Positions 41,588-50,464 of a stretch of DNA of 64,000 bases are shown in pieces. The stretch is taken from NCBI GenBank assembly GCA_902512755.1, contig CABXKB010000006.1:1-64000 (forward strand), written 5' to 3'. How positions within the stretch are numbered: the stretch's first letter is position 1; every line of letters starts with the position of its first letter. The notes under the pieces are model-generated. The model saw only the letters and a program-made list of their open reading frames with translations. It was not told the DNA's origin and searched no databases. Position numbers and translations under genes: made by a program. The DNA is from an uncultured Bacteroidota bacterium. GTDB taxonomy: Bacteria; Bacteroidota; Bacteroidia; Flavobacteriales; Flavobacteriaceae.

Positions 41588-42514
41588 ATGAAAAGCAATA
41601 TTTACATTATTGGAAGCTCCAATACGGATATGGTTATCAAATCAAATTCAATACCTAAACCAGGAGAAACTATAATTGGGGGTGATTTTTATTCTTTTCA
41701 AGGTGGGAAGGGTGCTAATCAAGCAGTTGCAGCAGTAAAATTGGGCGGTAAAGCAATATTCATTTGTAAAGTTGGAGATGATTCTTTAGGAAAGAAATCA
41801 ATAAAAGAATATGAACGTTATGGCATAAACACCGAAAATATTTGTGTAGAAAAAGGTGAGAATACAGGAGTTGCATTAATTATGGTTGATAAAAAAGGTG
41901 AAAACTTAATTTCTGTAGCCTCTGGGGCAAATTCAAAATTAAATTTAAACGACATCATTTTTATTGAAAAAAAGTTAAAGCCAAAAGATATAGTATTGAT
42001 TCAGCTTGAAATTCCATTAGAAGTTGTAAAATTTATAATTTCTTTATGCTACAGGTTAAATGTAAAGTTGATTTTAAATCCAGCTCCGTTTCATAAAATT
42101 GATGATGATTATTTAAATTGCATTCATACTATAACACCTAATATGATAGAAGCTGAGTCTTTAACCGGAATAAAAGTTTTTGATATTAATTCTTCAAGAA
42201 TGGCAGCTCGCAAGCTGAAAGCTAAAGGAATTAAAAATGTATTCATAACAATGGGCAGTAAAGGAGTTTTTTATATGACTGATGAGAAAGAGGGTCATAT
42301 ACTTCCAAAAAAAGTAAAGGCTATTGATTCAACTGCTGCAGGTGATACGTTTAATGGCGCCTTGGCTGCAGCCCTATCTTTTGGGATGAAAATTTTTGAT
42401 AGTGTAGAGTTTGCGAATTCTGCCGCTTCAATTTCTGTTACTAAAATGGGAGCTCAGGATTCAATACCTTCGATTAATGAACTTGAAAAAAAATATAAGG
42501 ATTTATGTTTATAG
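41588..42514 (+). CDS. rbsK: ribokinase (PfkB family)
   Basis: Phosphorylates ribose to ribose-5-phosphate. Both PfkB signatures are present: GGKGANQAVAAVKLGG near residue 40 and DSTAAGDTFNGALAAAL near residue 250 with the catalytic Asp. The N-terminal SSNTDMVIKSNSIPKPGETI matches ribokinases rather than other sugar kinases. Its last 10 nt overlap the following permease gene, so uptake and phosphorylation are encoded in one unit. Confidence 0.9.
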   Translation: MKSNIYIIGSSNTDMVIKSNSIPKPGETIIGGDFYSFQGGKGANQAVAAVKLGGKAIFICKVGDDSLGKKSIKEYERYGINTENICVEKGENTGVALIMVDKKGENLISVASGANSKLNLNDIIFIEKKLKPKDIVLIQLEIPLEVVKFIISLCYRLNVKLILNPAPFHKIDDDYLNCIHTITPNMIEAESLTGIKVFDINSSRMAARKLKAKGIKNVFITMGSKGVFYMTDEKEGHILPKKVKAIDSTAAGDTFNGALAAALSFGMKIFDSVEFANSAASISVTKMGAQDSIPSINELEKKYKDLCL

Positions 42515-43509
42515 TTGAAAGTTATTATTTAGCAGTTGTTTTATGTTTTTTTACAATGATTTGTTGGGGCTCTTGGGCTAACACTCAAAAACTCTCTCCT
42601 AAATCGTGGTCCTTTACATTATTTTATTGGGACTATTCAATTGGAGTACTCTTATTTTCTTTATTTATCGGTCTTACGTTTGGAAGTTTTGGTGAAGATG
42701 GAAGACCATTAATAGATGACTTATTTCAAGCCAATAAAGTATCTTTTGTTTCAGCATTTTTTGGTGGTGTTATATTTAATTTGGCTAATCTTTTAATTGT
42801 TGCAGCAATCAGTATAGCAGGTATGTCAGTTGCTTTTCCAGTTGGAATCGGTATAGCACTAATTTTAGGTGTTTTGGTAAATTATATTGCAACTCCAGTT
42901 GGTAATCCTATATTGTTGTTTTTAGGTGTTTTTTTAATTGGACTGGCAATAATTTTAGATGCACTCGCTTATAAATTTCAAGCTGGGAAAAACAAAAAGT
43001 CATCAACAATGGGAATTATAATTTCAGTTATTGGAGGAATTCTTATGGGGTTATTTTATAGATTTGTTGCTTCATCGATGTCTTCGAATTTTACTAATCC
43101 TGCAGATGGACTCTTTACCCCCTATAGTGCAATTTTGATATTTTCAATAGGAATTTTTATTTCAAATTTTTTATGGAACACATATTTTATGTATAAACCC
43201 ATAAACGGAATCAAAGTTAAATTTGAAGATTATTTTAATAATTCAGATTTAAAAACACATTTTATAGGCATATTTGGTGGTGTAGTTTGGTGTATTGGGA
43301 TGTCTCTTAGTTTACTATCAAGTGAAAAAGCTGGATATCCAATTTCATATGGCTTAGGTCAAGGCGCTACAATGATTGCTGCAGCTTGGGGAGTTTTTAT
43401 TTGGAAAGAATTTGAAAATGCATCCAAGAAAATAAATATTCTACTTTTATTAATGTTTTTATTTTTTATTCTAGGGCTTTTTTTAATTATAATTTCAAGA
43501 TTTAATTAA
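42505..43509 (+). CDS. GRP-family sugar permease
   Basis: A 334-residue membrane protein with about ten spans, related to the glucose/ribose porter (GRP) branch of the drug/metabolite transporter superfamily. Typical features are FFTMICWGSWANTQKL in helix 1, GGVIFNLANLLIVAAISIAG and AFPVGIGIALILG. Paired with ribokinase, ribose or a ribose-containing compound is the best substrate guess. The start lies within the end of rbsK. Confidence 0.85.
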   Translation: MFIVESYYLAVVLCFFTMICWGSWANTQKLSPKSWSFTLFYWDYSIGVLLFSLFIGLTFGSFGEDGRPLIDDLFQANKVSFVSAFFGGVIFNLANLLIVAAISIAGMSVAFPVGIGIALILGVLVNYIATPVGNPILLFLGVFLIGLAIILDALAYKFQAGKNKKSSTMGIIISVIGGILMGLFYRFVASSMSSNFTNPADGLFTPYSAILIFSIGIFISNFLWNTYFMYKPINGIKVKFEDYFNNSDLKTHFIGIFGGVVWCIGMSLSLLSSEKAGYPISYGLGQGATMIAAAWGVFIWKEFENASKKINILLLLMFLFFILGLFLIIISRFN

Positions 43510-43528
43510 GACAGAAGAGGTAAGACAC

Positions 43529-43618
43529 ATGACCAAAAAATTAATTGAGTTGATTAAAATCATTTTTGTAGTTTTGGGAGTTTTAAAAACAAAATATAAA
43601 TCTCAAAAAATCATTTAA
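43529..43618 (+). CDS. possible 29-residue ORF before amtB
   Basis: ATG at 43529 to TAA at 43616, with the amtB ATG directly following as TAAATG. The peptide (MTKKLIELIKIIFVVLGVLK then TKYKSQKII) is short and amphipathic. A purine-rich AGAAGAGGTAAG lies before the start, one of the few Shine-Dalgarno-like sequences here. It could be a coupling leader for amtB or chance. Confidence 0.3.
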   Translation: MTKKLIELIKIIFVVLGVLKTKYKSQKII

Positions 43619-44860
43619 ATGGAAGGTTATACAGAGCTTATTAATGAACAAAATTTTGCTATTAATACAGTATGGGTTGCATTATGTGCAGCACTCATTT
43701 TTTTTATGGAAGCAGGCTTTGCATTATTAGAAGCAGGATTTGTTCGCTCTAAAAATGCAATGAGTATAATTGCTAAAGTTATTATTGATATTACATTTGG
43801 AGGTATTGCATTTTTTATTGTTGGTTTCGGAATAGCATATGGTTCATCTAATGGATGGTTTGCCCTAGATTTTGGAATTATGAGTGAAGATTTAGGACTT
43901 GGTTTAAAAGTGTCCAATAACTTATTTTGGTTTATTCAGCTTGGTTTTGCTATCGCTGCCATTTCAATTGTTTCAGGTGCTTTAGCAGAAAGGATGAAAT
44001 TATTTCCTTATGCTATTCTTGTGGTTTTTTTCTGCGCAATACTATATCCTTTAGTTGCTAATTGGGTCTGGAACCCAAATGGGTGGTTGGCAATGAGGGG
44101 ATTTAATGATTTTGCTGGTTCAGCCGCTGTCCATGCTATGGGAGGTTTCGCAGCTTTAGCTGCAGCAATAGTTCTTGGCCCAAGAATAGGGAAATATTCT
44201 AAAGATGGTAAATCTAATACTATACCAGGTCATAATCTTCCTTTAGCATCCGTAGGAGCATTCATTTTATGGTTTGGCTGGTTTGGATTTAATCCAGGGT
44301 CATCTCTTGGAGCTGTTGGAAATTGGGAGTTAATAGGATCTGTTGTTGTAAATACATTTTTGGCTTCTGCTTCAGGAGGTATTGCCACAATGATTTATAC
44401 TTATTTTACTTACACCAAGATTGATATTACAATGGTGATTAACGGAGTCTTAGCTGGGCTGGTTTCTATAACTGCAGGATGTAATGTAGTTGGTCCTGTA
44501 TCAGCAATCATTATAGGAGCTATTGCTGGTATTCTAGTCGATGTAGCAGTAGTCTTTTTTGATAAAATAAAAGTAGACGATCCGGTTGGAGCTATTGCAG
44601 TTCACGGAGTAAATGGTCTTTTTGGAACCTTGGCAGTCGGATTATTTGCAATTGAAGGTGGTTTATTTTACGGGGGAGGTCCTTCCTTGTTATTAACTCA
44701 AATTTTAGGGGTAAGTGCAATAGCTCTATTTTCATTTACCCTTACCTTTATAATAATGAAACTTTTAAAAATATCGATAGGAATAAGAATTTCAAATGAA
44801 GATGAAGAGGCTGGAATTGATGCTTCCTCTTTTGGAGTTCAATCCTATAATAATGAATAA
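43619..44860 (+). CDS. amtB: ammonium transporter
   Basis: A 413-residue Amt-family channel with eleven membrane spans. Conserved pieces are FFMEAGFALLEAGFVRSKNA in the first span, GFAIAAISIVSGALAERMK, FAGSAAVHAMGGFAALAAAI with the first twin His, FNPGSSLG, and DPVGAIAVHGVNGLFGT with the second His. It takes up ammonium and is gated by PII. glnK follows 12 nt later, the usual amtB-glnK pair. Confidence 0.96.
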   Translation: MEGYTELINEQNFAINTVWVALCAALIFFMEAGFALLEAGFVRSKNAMSIIAKVIIDITFGGIAFFIVGFGIAYGSSNGWFALDFGIMSEDLGLGLKVSNNLFWFIQLGFAIAAISIVSGALAERMKLFPYAILVVFFCAILYPLVANWVWNPNGWLAMRGFNDFAGSAAVHAMGGFAALAAAIVLGPRIGKYSKDGKSNTIPGHNLPLASVGAFILWFGWFGFNPGSSLGAVGNWELIGSVVVNTFLASASGGIATMIYTYFTYTKIDITMVINGVLAGLVSITAGCNVVGPVSAIIIGAIAGILVDVAVVFFDKIKVDDPVGAIAVHGVNGLFGTLAVGLFAIEGGLFYGGGPSLLLTQILGVSAIALFSFTLTFIIMKLLKISIGIRISNEDEEAGIDASSFGVQSYNNE

Positions 44861-44872
44861 CATAAATTAGAC

Positions 44873-45211
44873 ATGAAAAAAATTGAAGCAATAATACGTA
44901 AATCGAAATTCGCTGAGGTAAAGGAGGCTTTACATAATGTGGAAGTGAATTTTTTTAGCTATTGGGATGTTACCGGAGTAGGGAATGAAAAAGAGGGTCA
45001 CGTTTACAGAGGAATATCTTACAGTACTTCTGAAATTCAAAGGAGATTTCTCTCTATAATAGTCAATGATAATTTTGTTCAAAAAACTATAGATGCAATT
45101 CTCAAATCAGCTGCAACAGATAATGTTGGTGATGGTAAAATATTTGTTTTACCTGTAGAAGAAGCTTACAGAATTCGAACCGGAGAAAAAGGAGGGAAGT
45201 CATTAAATTAA
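44873..45211 (+). CDS. glnK: PII nitrogen regulatory protein
   Basis: A 112-residue PII protein that binds ATP/ADP and 2-oxoglutarate and blocks AmtB when nitrogen is sufficient. The N-terminal KKIEAIIRKSKFAEVKEAL, the T-loop region GHVYRGISYSTSEIQRR with its Tyr, and GDGKIFVLPVEEAYRIRTGE (PROSITE PII signature region) are present. The T-loop is of the Bacteroidota type, without the FLPKVK sequence of E. coli. amtB-glnK is convergent with the esterase gene. Confidence 0.95.
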   Translation: MKKIEAIIRKSKFAEVKEALHNVEVNFFSYWDVTGVGNEKEGHVYRGISYSTSEIQRRFLSIIVNDNFVQKTIDAILKSAATDNVGDGKIFVLPVEEAYRIRTGEKGGKSLN

Positions 45212-45221
45212 GTTATAATTA

Positions 45222-46178
45222 TCAGGACTTTTTTTTCCAAGATAAGAGCCAATCAATATTTTCCTTGTTACTGTAAAATGACTCCCATCCCCAATGTCCT
45301 ATGCCAAGTCTTGGTTTAAATACCACTGAAGATCCAAGTCTTTTAAGACCTTCATACATTTCTTCAGCAATATCGTATGATGAGGTGGTATCTTCATTTC
45401 CATGACTAATAAGAATAGGTAAATTTTTAACCTTATTAATCAATGAAACATAACTATATGGAGTATGATGGGGAGATAACGCGATAATTGATGCGAAGAT
45501 TTCTGGATATTGAGATGCAACTATGAATGAACCTCGTCCACCCATGCTTAGCCCAGTTAAGTAGATCCTGTTTTCATCAATTCTTATATTTTTCTTAATG
45601 TCATTAATTATGTCTATAACTTTTTTAGGGTCCCAATCTATTCCAATTTTTATAGGTGCTGCTATGATGTAAGGGTCTTCTTCAGACATGTAAAAAGATT
45701 TTCTTTGCCCCTCACGCGATAAAAATTTTTTTTGGTCAGAATCAATCCCGCCGTGTAAAAAGATTACTAAAGGGTATTTCTTATTTTTTTTGAATTTTAC
45801 TGGAATATCCACTAAATAAGAATATCCACATTTCCATCTTAATTTATCATCAACATTACTATTAAATTTTAAATCAGGCTCGATAAACTTTTTTCCAAAA
45901 AACGGATACTCACTCCAGGGATCATTTTTAATATCAGTCCACCATGGCTTTCTATATTTGAACCAGTATAAATTTGCTTCACTATCCTTAGTTTTGTATT
46001 GATAATCAATAAGACTATTAATTTTTAATGTTTGATCCGCTTTAAATTTTGGCCATTTTTTTAAGCCTAAATTTTCCCTTTTCTCACTCGCAATAGTTTC
46101 ACATGGACACAGAAGTTTTTGAGATTTTAGTGATGTAAGAAATAATATGGTAATCGAGTAAAAAAATAAATTTTTCAT
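45222..46178 (-). CDS. secreted alpha/beta-hydrolase esterase (PHB-depolymerase/S9-like)
   Basis: A 318-residue exported protein (signal peptide MKNLFFYSITILFLTSLKS). The catalytic triad is Ser in LTGLSMGGRGSF, Asp in ISHGNEDTTSS, and His in LGIGHWGWESF; the oxyanion loop is IFLHGG. The arrangement fits PHB depolymerase-like or prolyl oligopeptidase-type esterases. It begins a minus-strand cluster of hydrolases and lies 9 nt downstream of the M29-like gene. Confidence 0.83.
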   Translation of the reverse strand: MKNLFFYSITILFLTSLKSQKLLCPCETIASEKRENLGLKKWPKFKADQTLKINSLIDYQYKTKDSEANLYWFKYRKPWWTDIKNDPWSEYPFFGKKFIEPDLKFNSNVDDKLRWKCGYSYLVDIPVKFKKNKKYPLVIFLHGGIDSDQKKFLSREGQRKSFYMSEEDPYIIAAPIKIGIDWDPKKVIDIINDIKKNIRIDENRIYLTGLSMGGRGSFIVASQYPEIFASIIALSPHHTPYSYVSLINKVKNLPILISHGNEDTTSSYDIAEEMYEGLKRLGSSVVFKPRLGIGHWGWESFYSNKENIDWLLSWKKKS

Positions 46179-46187
46179 CTATTTAAT

Positions 46188-47363
46188 TTAAAAATTATCA
46201 CTTTTTAAAAATTCACCTTCTTTAACCCAGATATCATCTCCAACCTTTACTGTTGCATTAGTGAAGAAATTCCATCTTACATATCCACCTTTTACATTTC
46301 CACCAAGTTCAGAATTGTCTCCTAAAGAAAGCCTCACAACTCCAGCTCCATAGCCGTAATAGGGAATCCAGGGTTTTTGTTCTGGTATAGCAAGTAGTGG
46401 ATTAAATCCTAAAGCAAATTCTCTAAACGAATAGCCAGCCTCACCTGCTGCATCTAATTCTTTCTTAACTGCTTCTTCTCCTAAATTTGATTTAATTTCT
46501 ATTACCCTTCCATTACTAAAAATCAATGATAAATCTTCAACTTTCTCATTACCCCAAAAAGAATCTGGAAAAGCTATTATACCCTCAACAGTATGTTCAA
46601 TTGGTGCAACTCTAATTGCCCCTGAAGGGAGTTCAATCTCTCTATCAATCAAATTCATTTGTTGCTCTCTTTTGGATGATGCATTGCCATCTTGTTTTGT
46701 AACAGGTCTATCAGCAATTTTGAATCTAATATTAGTTCCTTCAGGAGTAGTAACAGTTACCCAATTATTTCTCAAAGCATTTTCAAAATGTCGTTGAATT
46801 TTCCCAAGTTTTGAGTAATCTGTTTCAAGAAAAACTTTTTGATAATATTTATCTTTTAAATCGTCAATTGCAATAGCTTCTCCATTTAAATTATATGCTC
46901 CAGACCAGTGAAAATGAATAGTTCTTCCTTTTTCTCTTTTTAGTACGTTTTGCATACACTTATATTCGACATGAGTTGGATTAGACCCTGGAAGCATTAT
47001 ACCAAGATCTACTTGCATTAAATGATCTGTTAAATCTTGTATTGATTTTCCTCTTGCTTTTTTTATAAAATCAGTTTCCCAATCAACAGGTTTTATCAAT
47101 GAATCAACTGAGAAAGAACCTAAATAAATTGCACCTTTTTTTTTAATTTTTTCTACTAATAGTTTAATAAGTGGATCAAATTTTCCAGGTTGAGCCATAA
47201 GAACTACTTTTTCACCCTCAAGTAAATCACTTCTTTCTATTAGTTTATTTGCCATGGCTTCCCAATCAGGAAAAGACTTAGTTTGATTTTCTGATTTCTT
47301 TTGATTATTACAGGAAACAAAAGCTAGAAGGAAAATAAACGTTGAAACGAATAATTTTTTCAT
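46188..47363 (-). CDS. M29-like aminopeptidase lipoprotein
   Basis: A 391-residue predicted lipoprotein (lipobox LAFVSCNN). The mature part follows the M29 (AmpS/thermophilic aminopeptidase) plan: LMQVDLGIMLPGSNPTHVEY, NWVTVTTPEGTNIRF, then ELPSGAIRVAPIEHTVEGII, corresponding to the family's first metal Glu, and SFREFALGFNP. The later His ligands of characterised M29 enzymes are not clear (GYVRWNFFTN replaces the usual His-rich end), so catalytic competence is uncertain. Confidence 0.7.
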   Translation of the reverse strand: MKKLFVSTFIFLLAFVSCNNQKKSENQTKSFPDWEAMANKLIERSDLLEGEKVVLMAQPGKFDPLIKLLVEKIKKKGAIYLGSFSVDSLIKPVDWETDFIKKARGKSIQDLTDHLMQVDLGIMLPGSNPTHVEYKCMQNVLKREKGRTIHFHWSGAYNLNGEAIAIDDLKDKYYQKVFLETDYSKLGKIQRHFENALRNNWVTVTTPEGTNIRFKIADRPVTKQDGNASSKREQQMNLIDREIELPSGAIRVAPIEHTVEGIIAFPDSFWGNEKVEDLSLIFSNGRVIEIKSNLGEEAVKKELDAAGEAGYSFREFALGFNPLLAIPEQKPWIPYYGYGAGVVRLSLGDNSELGGNVKGGYVRWNFFTNATVKVGDDIWVKEGEFLKSDNF

Positions 47364-47419
47364 GGATAATTTATTTGATTCTCAATTATTTAAATTTAAA
47401 ATAAACTATCCAAAAACAT

Positions 47420-47878
47420 CTATAATCCTAGTGATAAAAAATAAAATATTGTTGGGATAAATAGAAAAATACATAATAAATCAAATCCTCTATTCACCTT
47501 TTTTTTGGAGTGCCAATATGAAATTATAATTAATGGTATTTGAAATGGTAATCTAATTAGGGCGTCTTGGCGAGTTATATTGTAAGTATTTTGAGCTATT
47601 TCTGAATTGAAAAGATAAATGTTGGCTGGGAAAACAGCGATTAACAAAATAAATATTCCAATTGCTCCATACCTTCTAGTTTTCTTAAGCATTAGTAAAA
47701 AACCAAATAAAATTTCAAAAATACCTGAGAAATAAACCATAAATTCAGGAAAAGGAATATAAGGTGGAACTATTACAAGGAAAAAATCTACATCGGTGAA
47801 ATGTTTTACACCAACAATTGCATAGAATAAGCCTAAAGAATAAATAGTTATATTTTTAAATAATTCTCTAAACAGCAT
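47420..47878 (-). CDS. DoxX-like membrane protein
   Basis: A 152-residue protein with four membrane spans. The DoxX pattern is seen as IYSLGLFYAIVGVKHFTDVDFF, FPEFMVYFSGIFEILFGFLLM, GAIGIFILLIAVFPANIYLF, and a final span. Family members occur beside redox enzymes, but no specific role is supported here. It lies between the M29-like gene and the amidohydrolase gene on the same strand. Confidence 0.78.
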   Translation of the reverse strand: MLFRELFKNITIYSLGLFYAIVGVKHFTDVDFFLVIVPPYIPFPEFMVYFSGIFEILFGFLLMLKKTRRYGAIGIFILLIAVFPANIYLFNSEIAQNTYNITRQDALIRLPFQIPLIIISYWHSKKKVNRGFDLLCIFLFIPTIFYFLSLGL

Positions 47879-47916
47879 TATTTATATAAAGTGTAAACTG
47901 TTATTATTAATAAGTT

Positions 47917-49449
47917 TTATTTACTTATTAGCGAATCAAGATAAGTTCGATCCATTAAATTTCCTTCTTTAATAACCGCCAGAATTGATTTTGTATTTGA
48001 AATATCTTCAATTGGGTTTTTAGCTAGGATGATTAGGTCTGCAACAAAACCTGATTTAATCCTACCTAAAGAATTTTCAAGGTTAAAATATTTTGCTGGA
48101 TTTGTTGTAGCAGATTGAATTGCTTCTAGAACAGGTAAGCCTGATTCATGTAATTCTTCAATTTCATGATGTAAGCTTAACCCGGGTATTAAAAATCCAA
48201 TTGGAGTATCAGTGCCTGCCATAAATGATATTCCTTTTTTATGCATATAACCAACCATTTTTTTTTGCCATAAACCATAGTCCACAGCTTTTTGGTTTAT
48301 ATCACTATTTATAGAATTAATTCTTTTGATCCATTCCATTTTTTTCTGTTTTGGAAGTAAATTCAAAAATTCTAAGTAATCTGAATTTTTATATAATTTT
48401 TTGGAAATATTCTGGTATAAAGTCAGTGTTGGTATTTGCCAAACATTATTTTTAATTAACACATCAATAACATTTTTTATTTTCACTGAATCTAAATCAT
48501 TAATTGACCTCATTCTTTGCATACTGTGAATTAGTGATCTTAATTCAGAGCCCTCAAGACCAGATTTATTTTTTAAAAGGTCTTTTCTTTCTTCAGATAA
48601 ACCCTCTGATTGCTTTGTCATTGATAGTTCTAAATTTCTCAAATGCTCTAGACTATTTAAACCTAAATTGGAAGCCTCAATAACATCCATACTAAGAGGA
48701 ACATGACCGGTGAGTTTTAGGTTATTTTCTTTTGCAAGATTAGATAATATTTTAAATTGACCTGGGCTTAACATTTCATATGCCTTCAAGAAATCAACAT
48801 TTTTTTCTATTAAAAATTCAACATTTTGAATCAACTCTTTGTTATCTATGTTTTGAACAGATAGTTTAGGATAATAAATATTTTTTCCATCATAAACATT
48901 GAATTTACCATCTATTAGTGGTCCTGCTATTTTTACTCTACTTTTAGCTCTGGGATTATTTATAGCTTCTTGCTTGAACTTATTTACAAAATCAAATTCA
49001 CCTCCTGTATCTCTTAGGCTTGTTATTCCATGATATATGAATAAATTAGGCATAAAAGTTGCAAAATCTTTTTCAAATGCAAAATGTATATGTGCATCCC
49101 ATAATCCTGGAATTAAAAATTTATCACTTCCATTGTAAACTTTATTTTTTTTAGAAATCGAAATTTCACTTGTTTTAAATATGTCTAGAATACGACCCTC
49201 TTTAATTACAACAGACATATTTTCCTCTAAACCGTAAATCGGATCAATCACACCAATATTTTCAATTACTAGAGCTCCCTCAAAAAAGACATCTTCATTT
49301 GAACAGGAAATAATATGAAAAAGAAATATCATAAATAGTAATATTTTCTTCTTAATTATAAAAAAATCGGGGCAGAAAAATTTATGAGCTTTATTAAATT
49401 CATTTCTGATACTAGATTTGAATTGAATCAATTTGGTAAAATTTTTCAT
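47917..49449 (-). CDS. amidohydrolase-family lipoprotein (imidazolonepropionase/prolidase-like)
   Basis: A metal-dependent hydrolase with HxH in GLWDAHIHFAFE, a Lys in FLKAYEM, His in LTGHVPLS, His in SLEHLR and the final Asp in MAGTDTPIGF, so the binuclear site looks complete. The fold resembles secreted dipeptidase or imidazolonepropionase-like enzymes. The lipobox is HIISCSNED near residue 49. The ATG at 49449 gives an unusual 30-residue polar lead; a true start nearer KKKILLF, perhaps non-ATG, would make a normal lipoprotein signal, so the 5' end is uncertain. Confidence 0.8.
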   Translation of the reverse strand: MKNFTKLIQFKSSIRNEFNKAHKFFCPDFFIIKKKILLFMIFLFHIISCSNEDVFFEGALVIENIGVIDPIYGLEENMSVVIKEGRILDIFKTSEISISKKNKVYNGSDKFLIPGLWDAHIHFAFEKDFATFMPNLFIYHGITSLRDTGGEFDFVNKFKQEAINNPRAKSRVKIAGPLIDGKFNVYDGKNIYYPKLSVQNIDNKELIQNVEFLIEKNVDFLKAYEMLSPGQFKILSNLAKENNLKLTGHVPLSMDVIEASNLGLNSLEHLRNLELSMTKQSEGLSEERKDLLKNKSGLEGSELRSLIHSMQRMRSINDLDSVKIKNVIDVLIKNNVWQIPTLTLYQNISKKLYKNSDYLEFLNLLPKQKKMEWIKRINSINSDINQKAVDYGLWQKKMVGYMHKKGISFMAGTDTPIGFLIPGLSLHHEIEELHESGLPVLEAIQSATTNPAKYFNLENSLGRIKSGFVADLIILAKNPIEDISNTKSILAVIKEGNLMDRTYLDSLISK

Positions 49450-49627
49450 TAGCTACTTGTTACAAATTTTATTAAAGATAGTAAACTTACAGGCATATAA
49501 TTTTTGAGTAGTTTATTAATGAAAAAAATTAATATAGCCATATGTGTTTATCAAATAAATCACAACGAAATTATTATAATCAATTAATAATGTTTTCCTA
49601 TTTTTAAATAAATAATATTTTTTAAAT

Positions 49628-50026
49628 ATGAAATCCATAACCTTAAATCAATTTTTGTTGTTCATGTTATTTGGATTGATAAACCAACCGAAAGCCATTT
49701 CTCAAAAGCAGACACTTTATTTAAATTACAATACCGAATTGGCTTTTCAAACACCAAATGACAACAAATATTATCACCTTGAGGCTACCATGCTTATTCG
49801 ACAAGTCTTGTCAGATATTGATGATACTCTAAAAAAAAAGCAGACCAAAAATCAAGATGTAGAATTTATTTTACTTTTTAAAAATGATTACGGAGCTGTT
49901 AAACCCGTATATTATCTGGTTAAATCTAATTCTTTTTCAGATGAGCTTTCGAGAAGCTTTTTTATGAAACATTCTTATGATTGGATTAACAGGACATTTA
50001 GGTCAAACATTCCCTACAAGGATTAA
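49628..50026 (+). CDS. secreted hypothetical protein
   Basis: A 132-residue exported protein (signal peptide with LLFMLFGLINQPKAIS). The mature part is polar with beta-strand pattern (KQTLYLNYNTELAFQT, VEFILLFKNDYGAVKPVYYL) and no known domain. It sits alone, 171 nt upstream of the DUF4212 gene. Unknown function. Confidence 0.55.
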   Translation: MKSITLNQFLLFMLFGLINQPKAISQKQTLYLNYNTELAFQTPNDNKYYHLEATMLIRQVLSDIDDTLKKKQTKNQDVEFILLFKNDYGAVKPVYYLVKSNSFSDELSRSFFMKHSYDWINRTFRSNIPYKD

Positions 50027-50035
50027 AAAATGCAC

Positions 50036-50078
50036 TTGTGTTTAATATTTTGAGTTTTTATATAAGGGTTAAACACAA
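50036..50078. repeat. 10-bp inverted repeat
   Basis: TTGTGTTTAA at 50036-50045 is repeated inverted as TTAAACACAA at 50069-50078 with a 23-nt spacer. It begins 10 nt after the stop of the gene at 49628. There is no T tract, so it is either a weak 3' stem or an operator-like site ahead of the acetate genes. Confidence 0.3.
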
Positions 50079-50197
50079 ATTAGCAGTATTATGAAGTATA
50101 GATGTAATAAGCTATTATTATTTATGTAAATATGTTCGCTTAATTTTATCACATCAACAAAACCTTTGACTGTCAAAAAATTTATAAATATTATGTT

Positions 50198-50449
50198 ATG
50201 AAAAAATCAACATCTTATTGGAGAACAAACCTTAAATATCTTAGCATACTTCTTTTAATTTGGTTTACCGTCTCTTTTCTTTTTGGAATTATTTTAGCCG
50301 ATGCTCTAAATCAATTTTACATAGCTGGATTTCCATTGGGTTTCTGGTTTGCTCATCAAGGGTCAATTTACACGTTTGTTGTTTTAATTTTCATTTATGT
50401 TTATTTGATGAATAGGCTTGATAAAAAATTTGAAGTTGACGAAGTTTAA
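50198..50449 (+). CDS. DUF4212 small subunit of sodium/solute symporter
   Basis: An 83-residue protein with two membrane spans, matching DUF4212, the small partner encoded directly before ActP-type sodium:solute symporters. Signatures are YWRTNLKYLSILLLIWFTVSF, FGIILADALNQFYIAGFPLG and FWFAHQGSIYTFVVLIFIYV. It precedes the symporter gene by 15 nt, giving a strong two-gene unit. Confidence 0.92.
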   Translation: MKKSTSYWRTNLKYLSILLLIWFTVSFLFGIILADALNQFYIAGFPLGFWFAHQGSIYTFVVLIFIYVYLMNRLDKKFEVDEV

Positions 50450-50464
50450 TATTTAGGATTAATT

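Noticed and set aside
43627-43917. 96-codon minus-strand ORF
   Set aside because: Antisense shadow of the first helices of amtB, with repetitive Ala/Ile/Pro composition caused by the membrane codons on the other strand.
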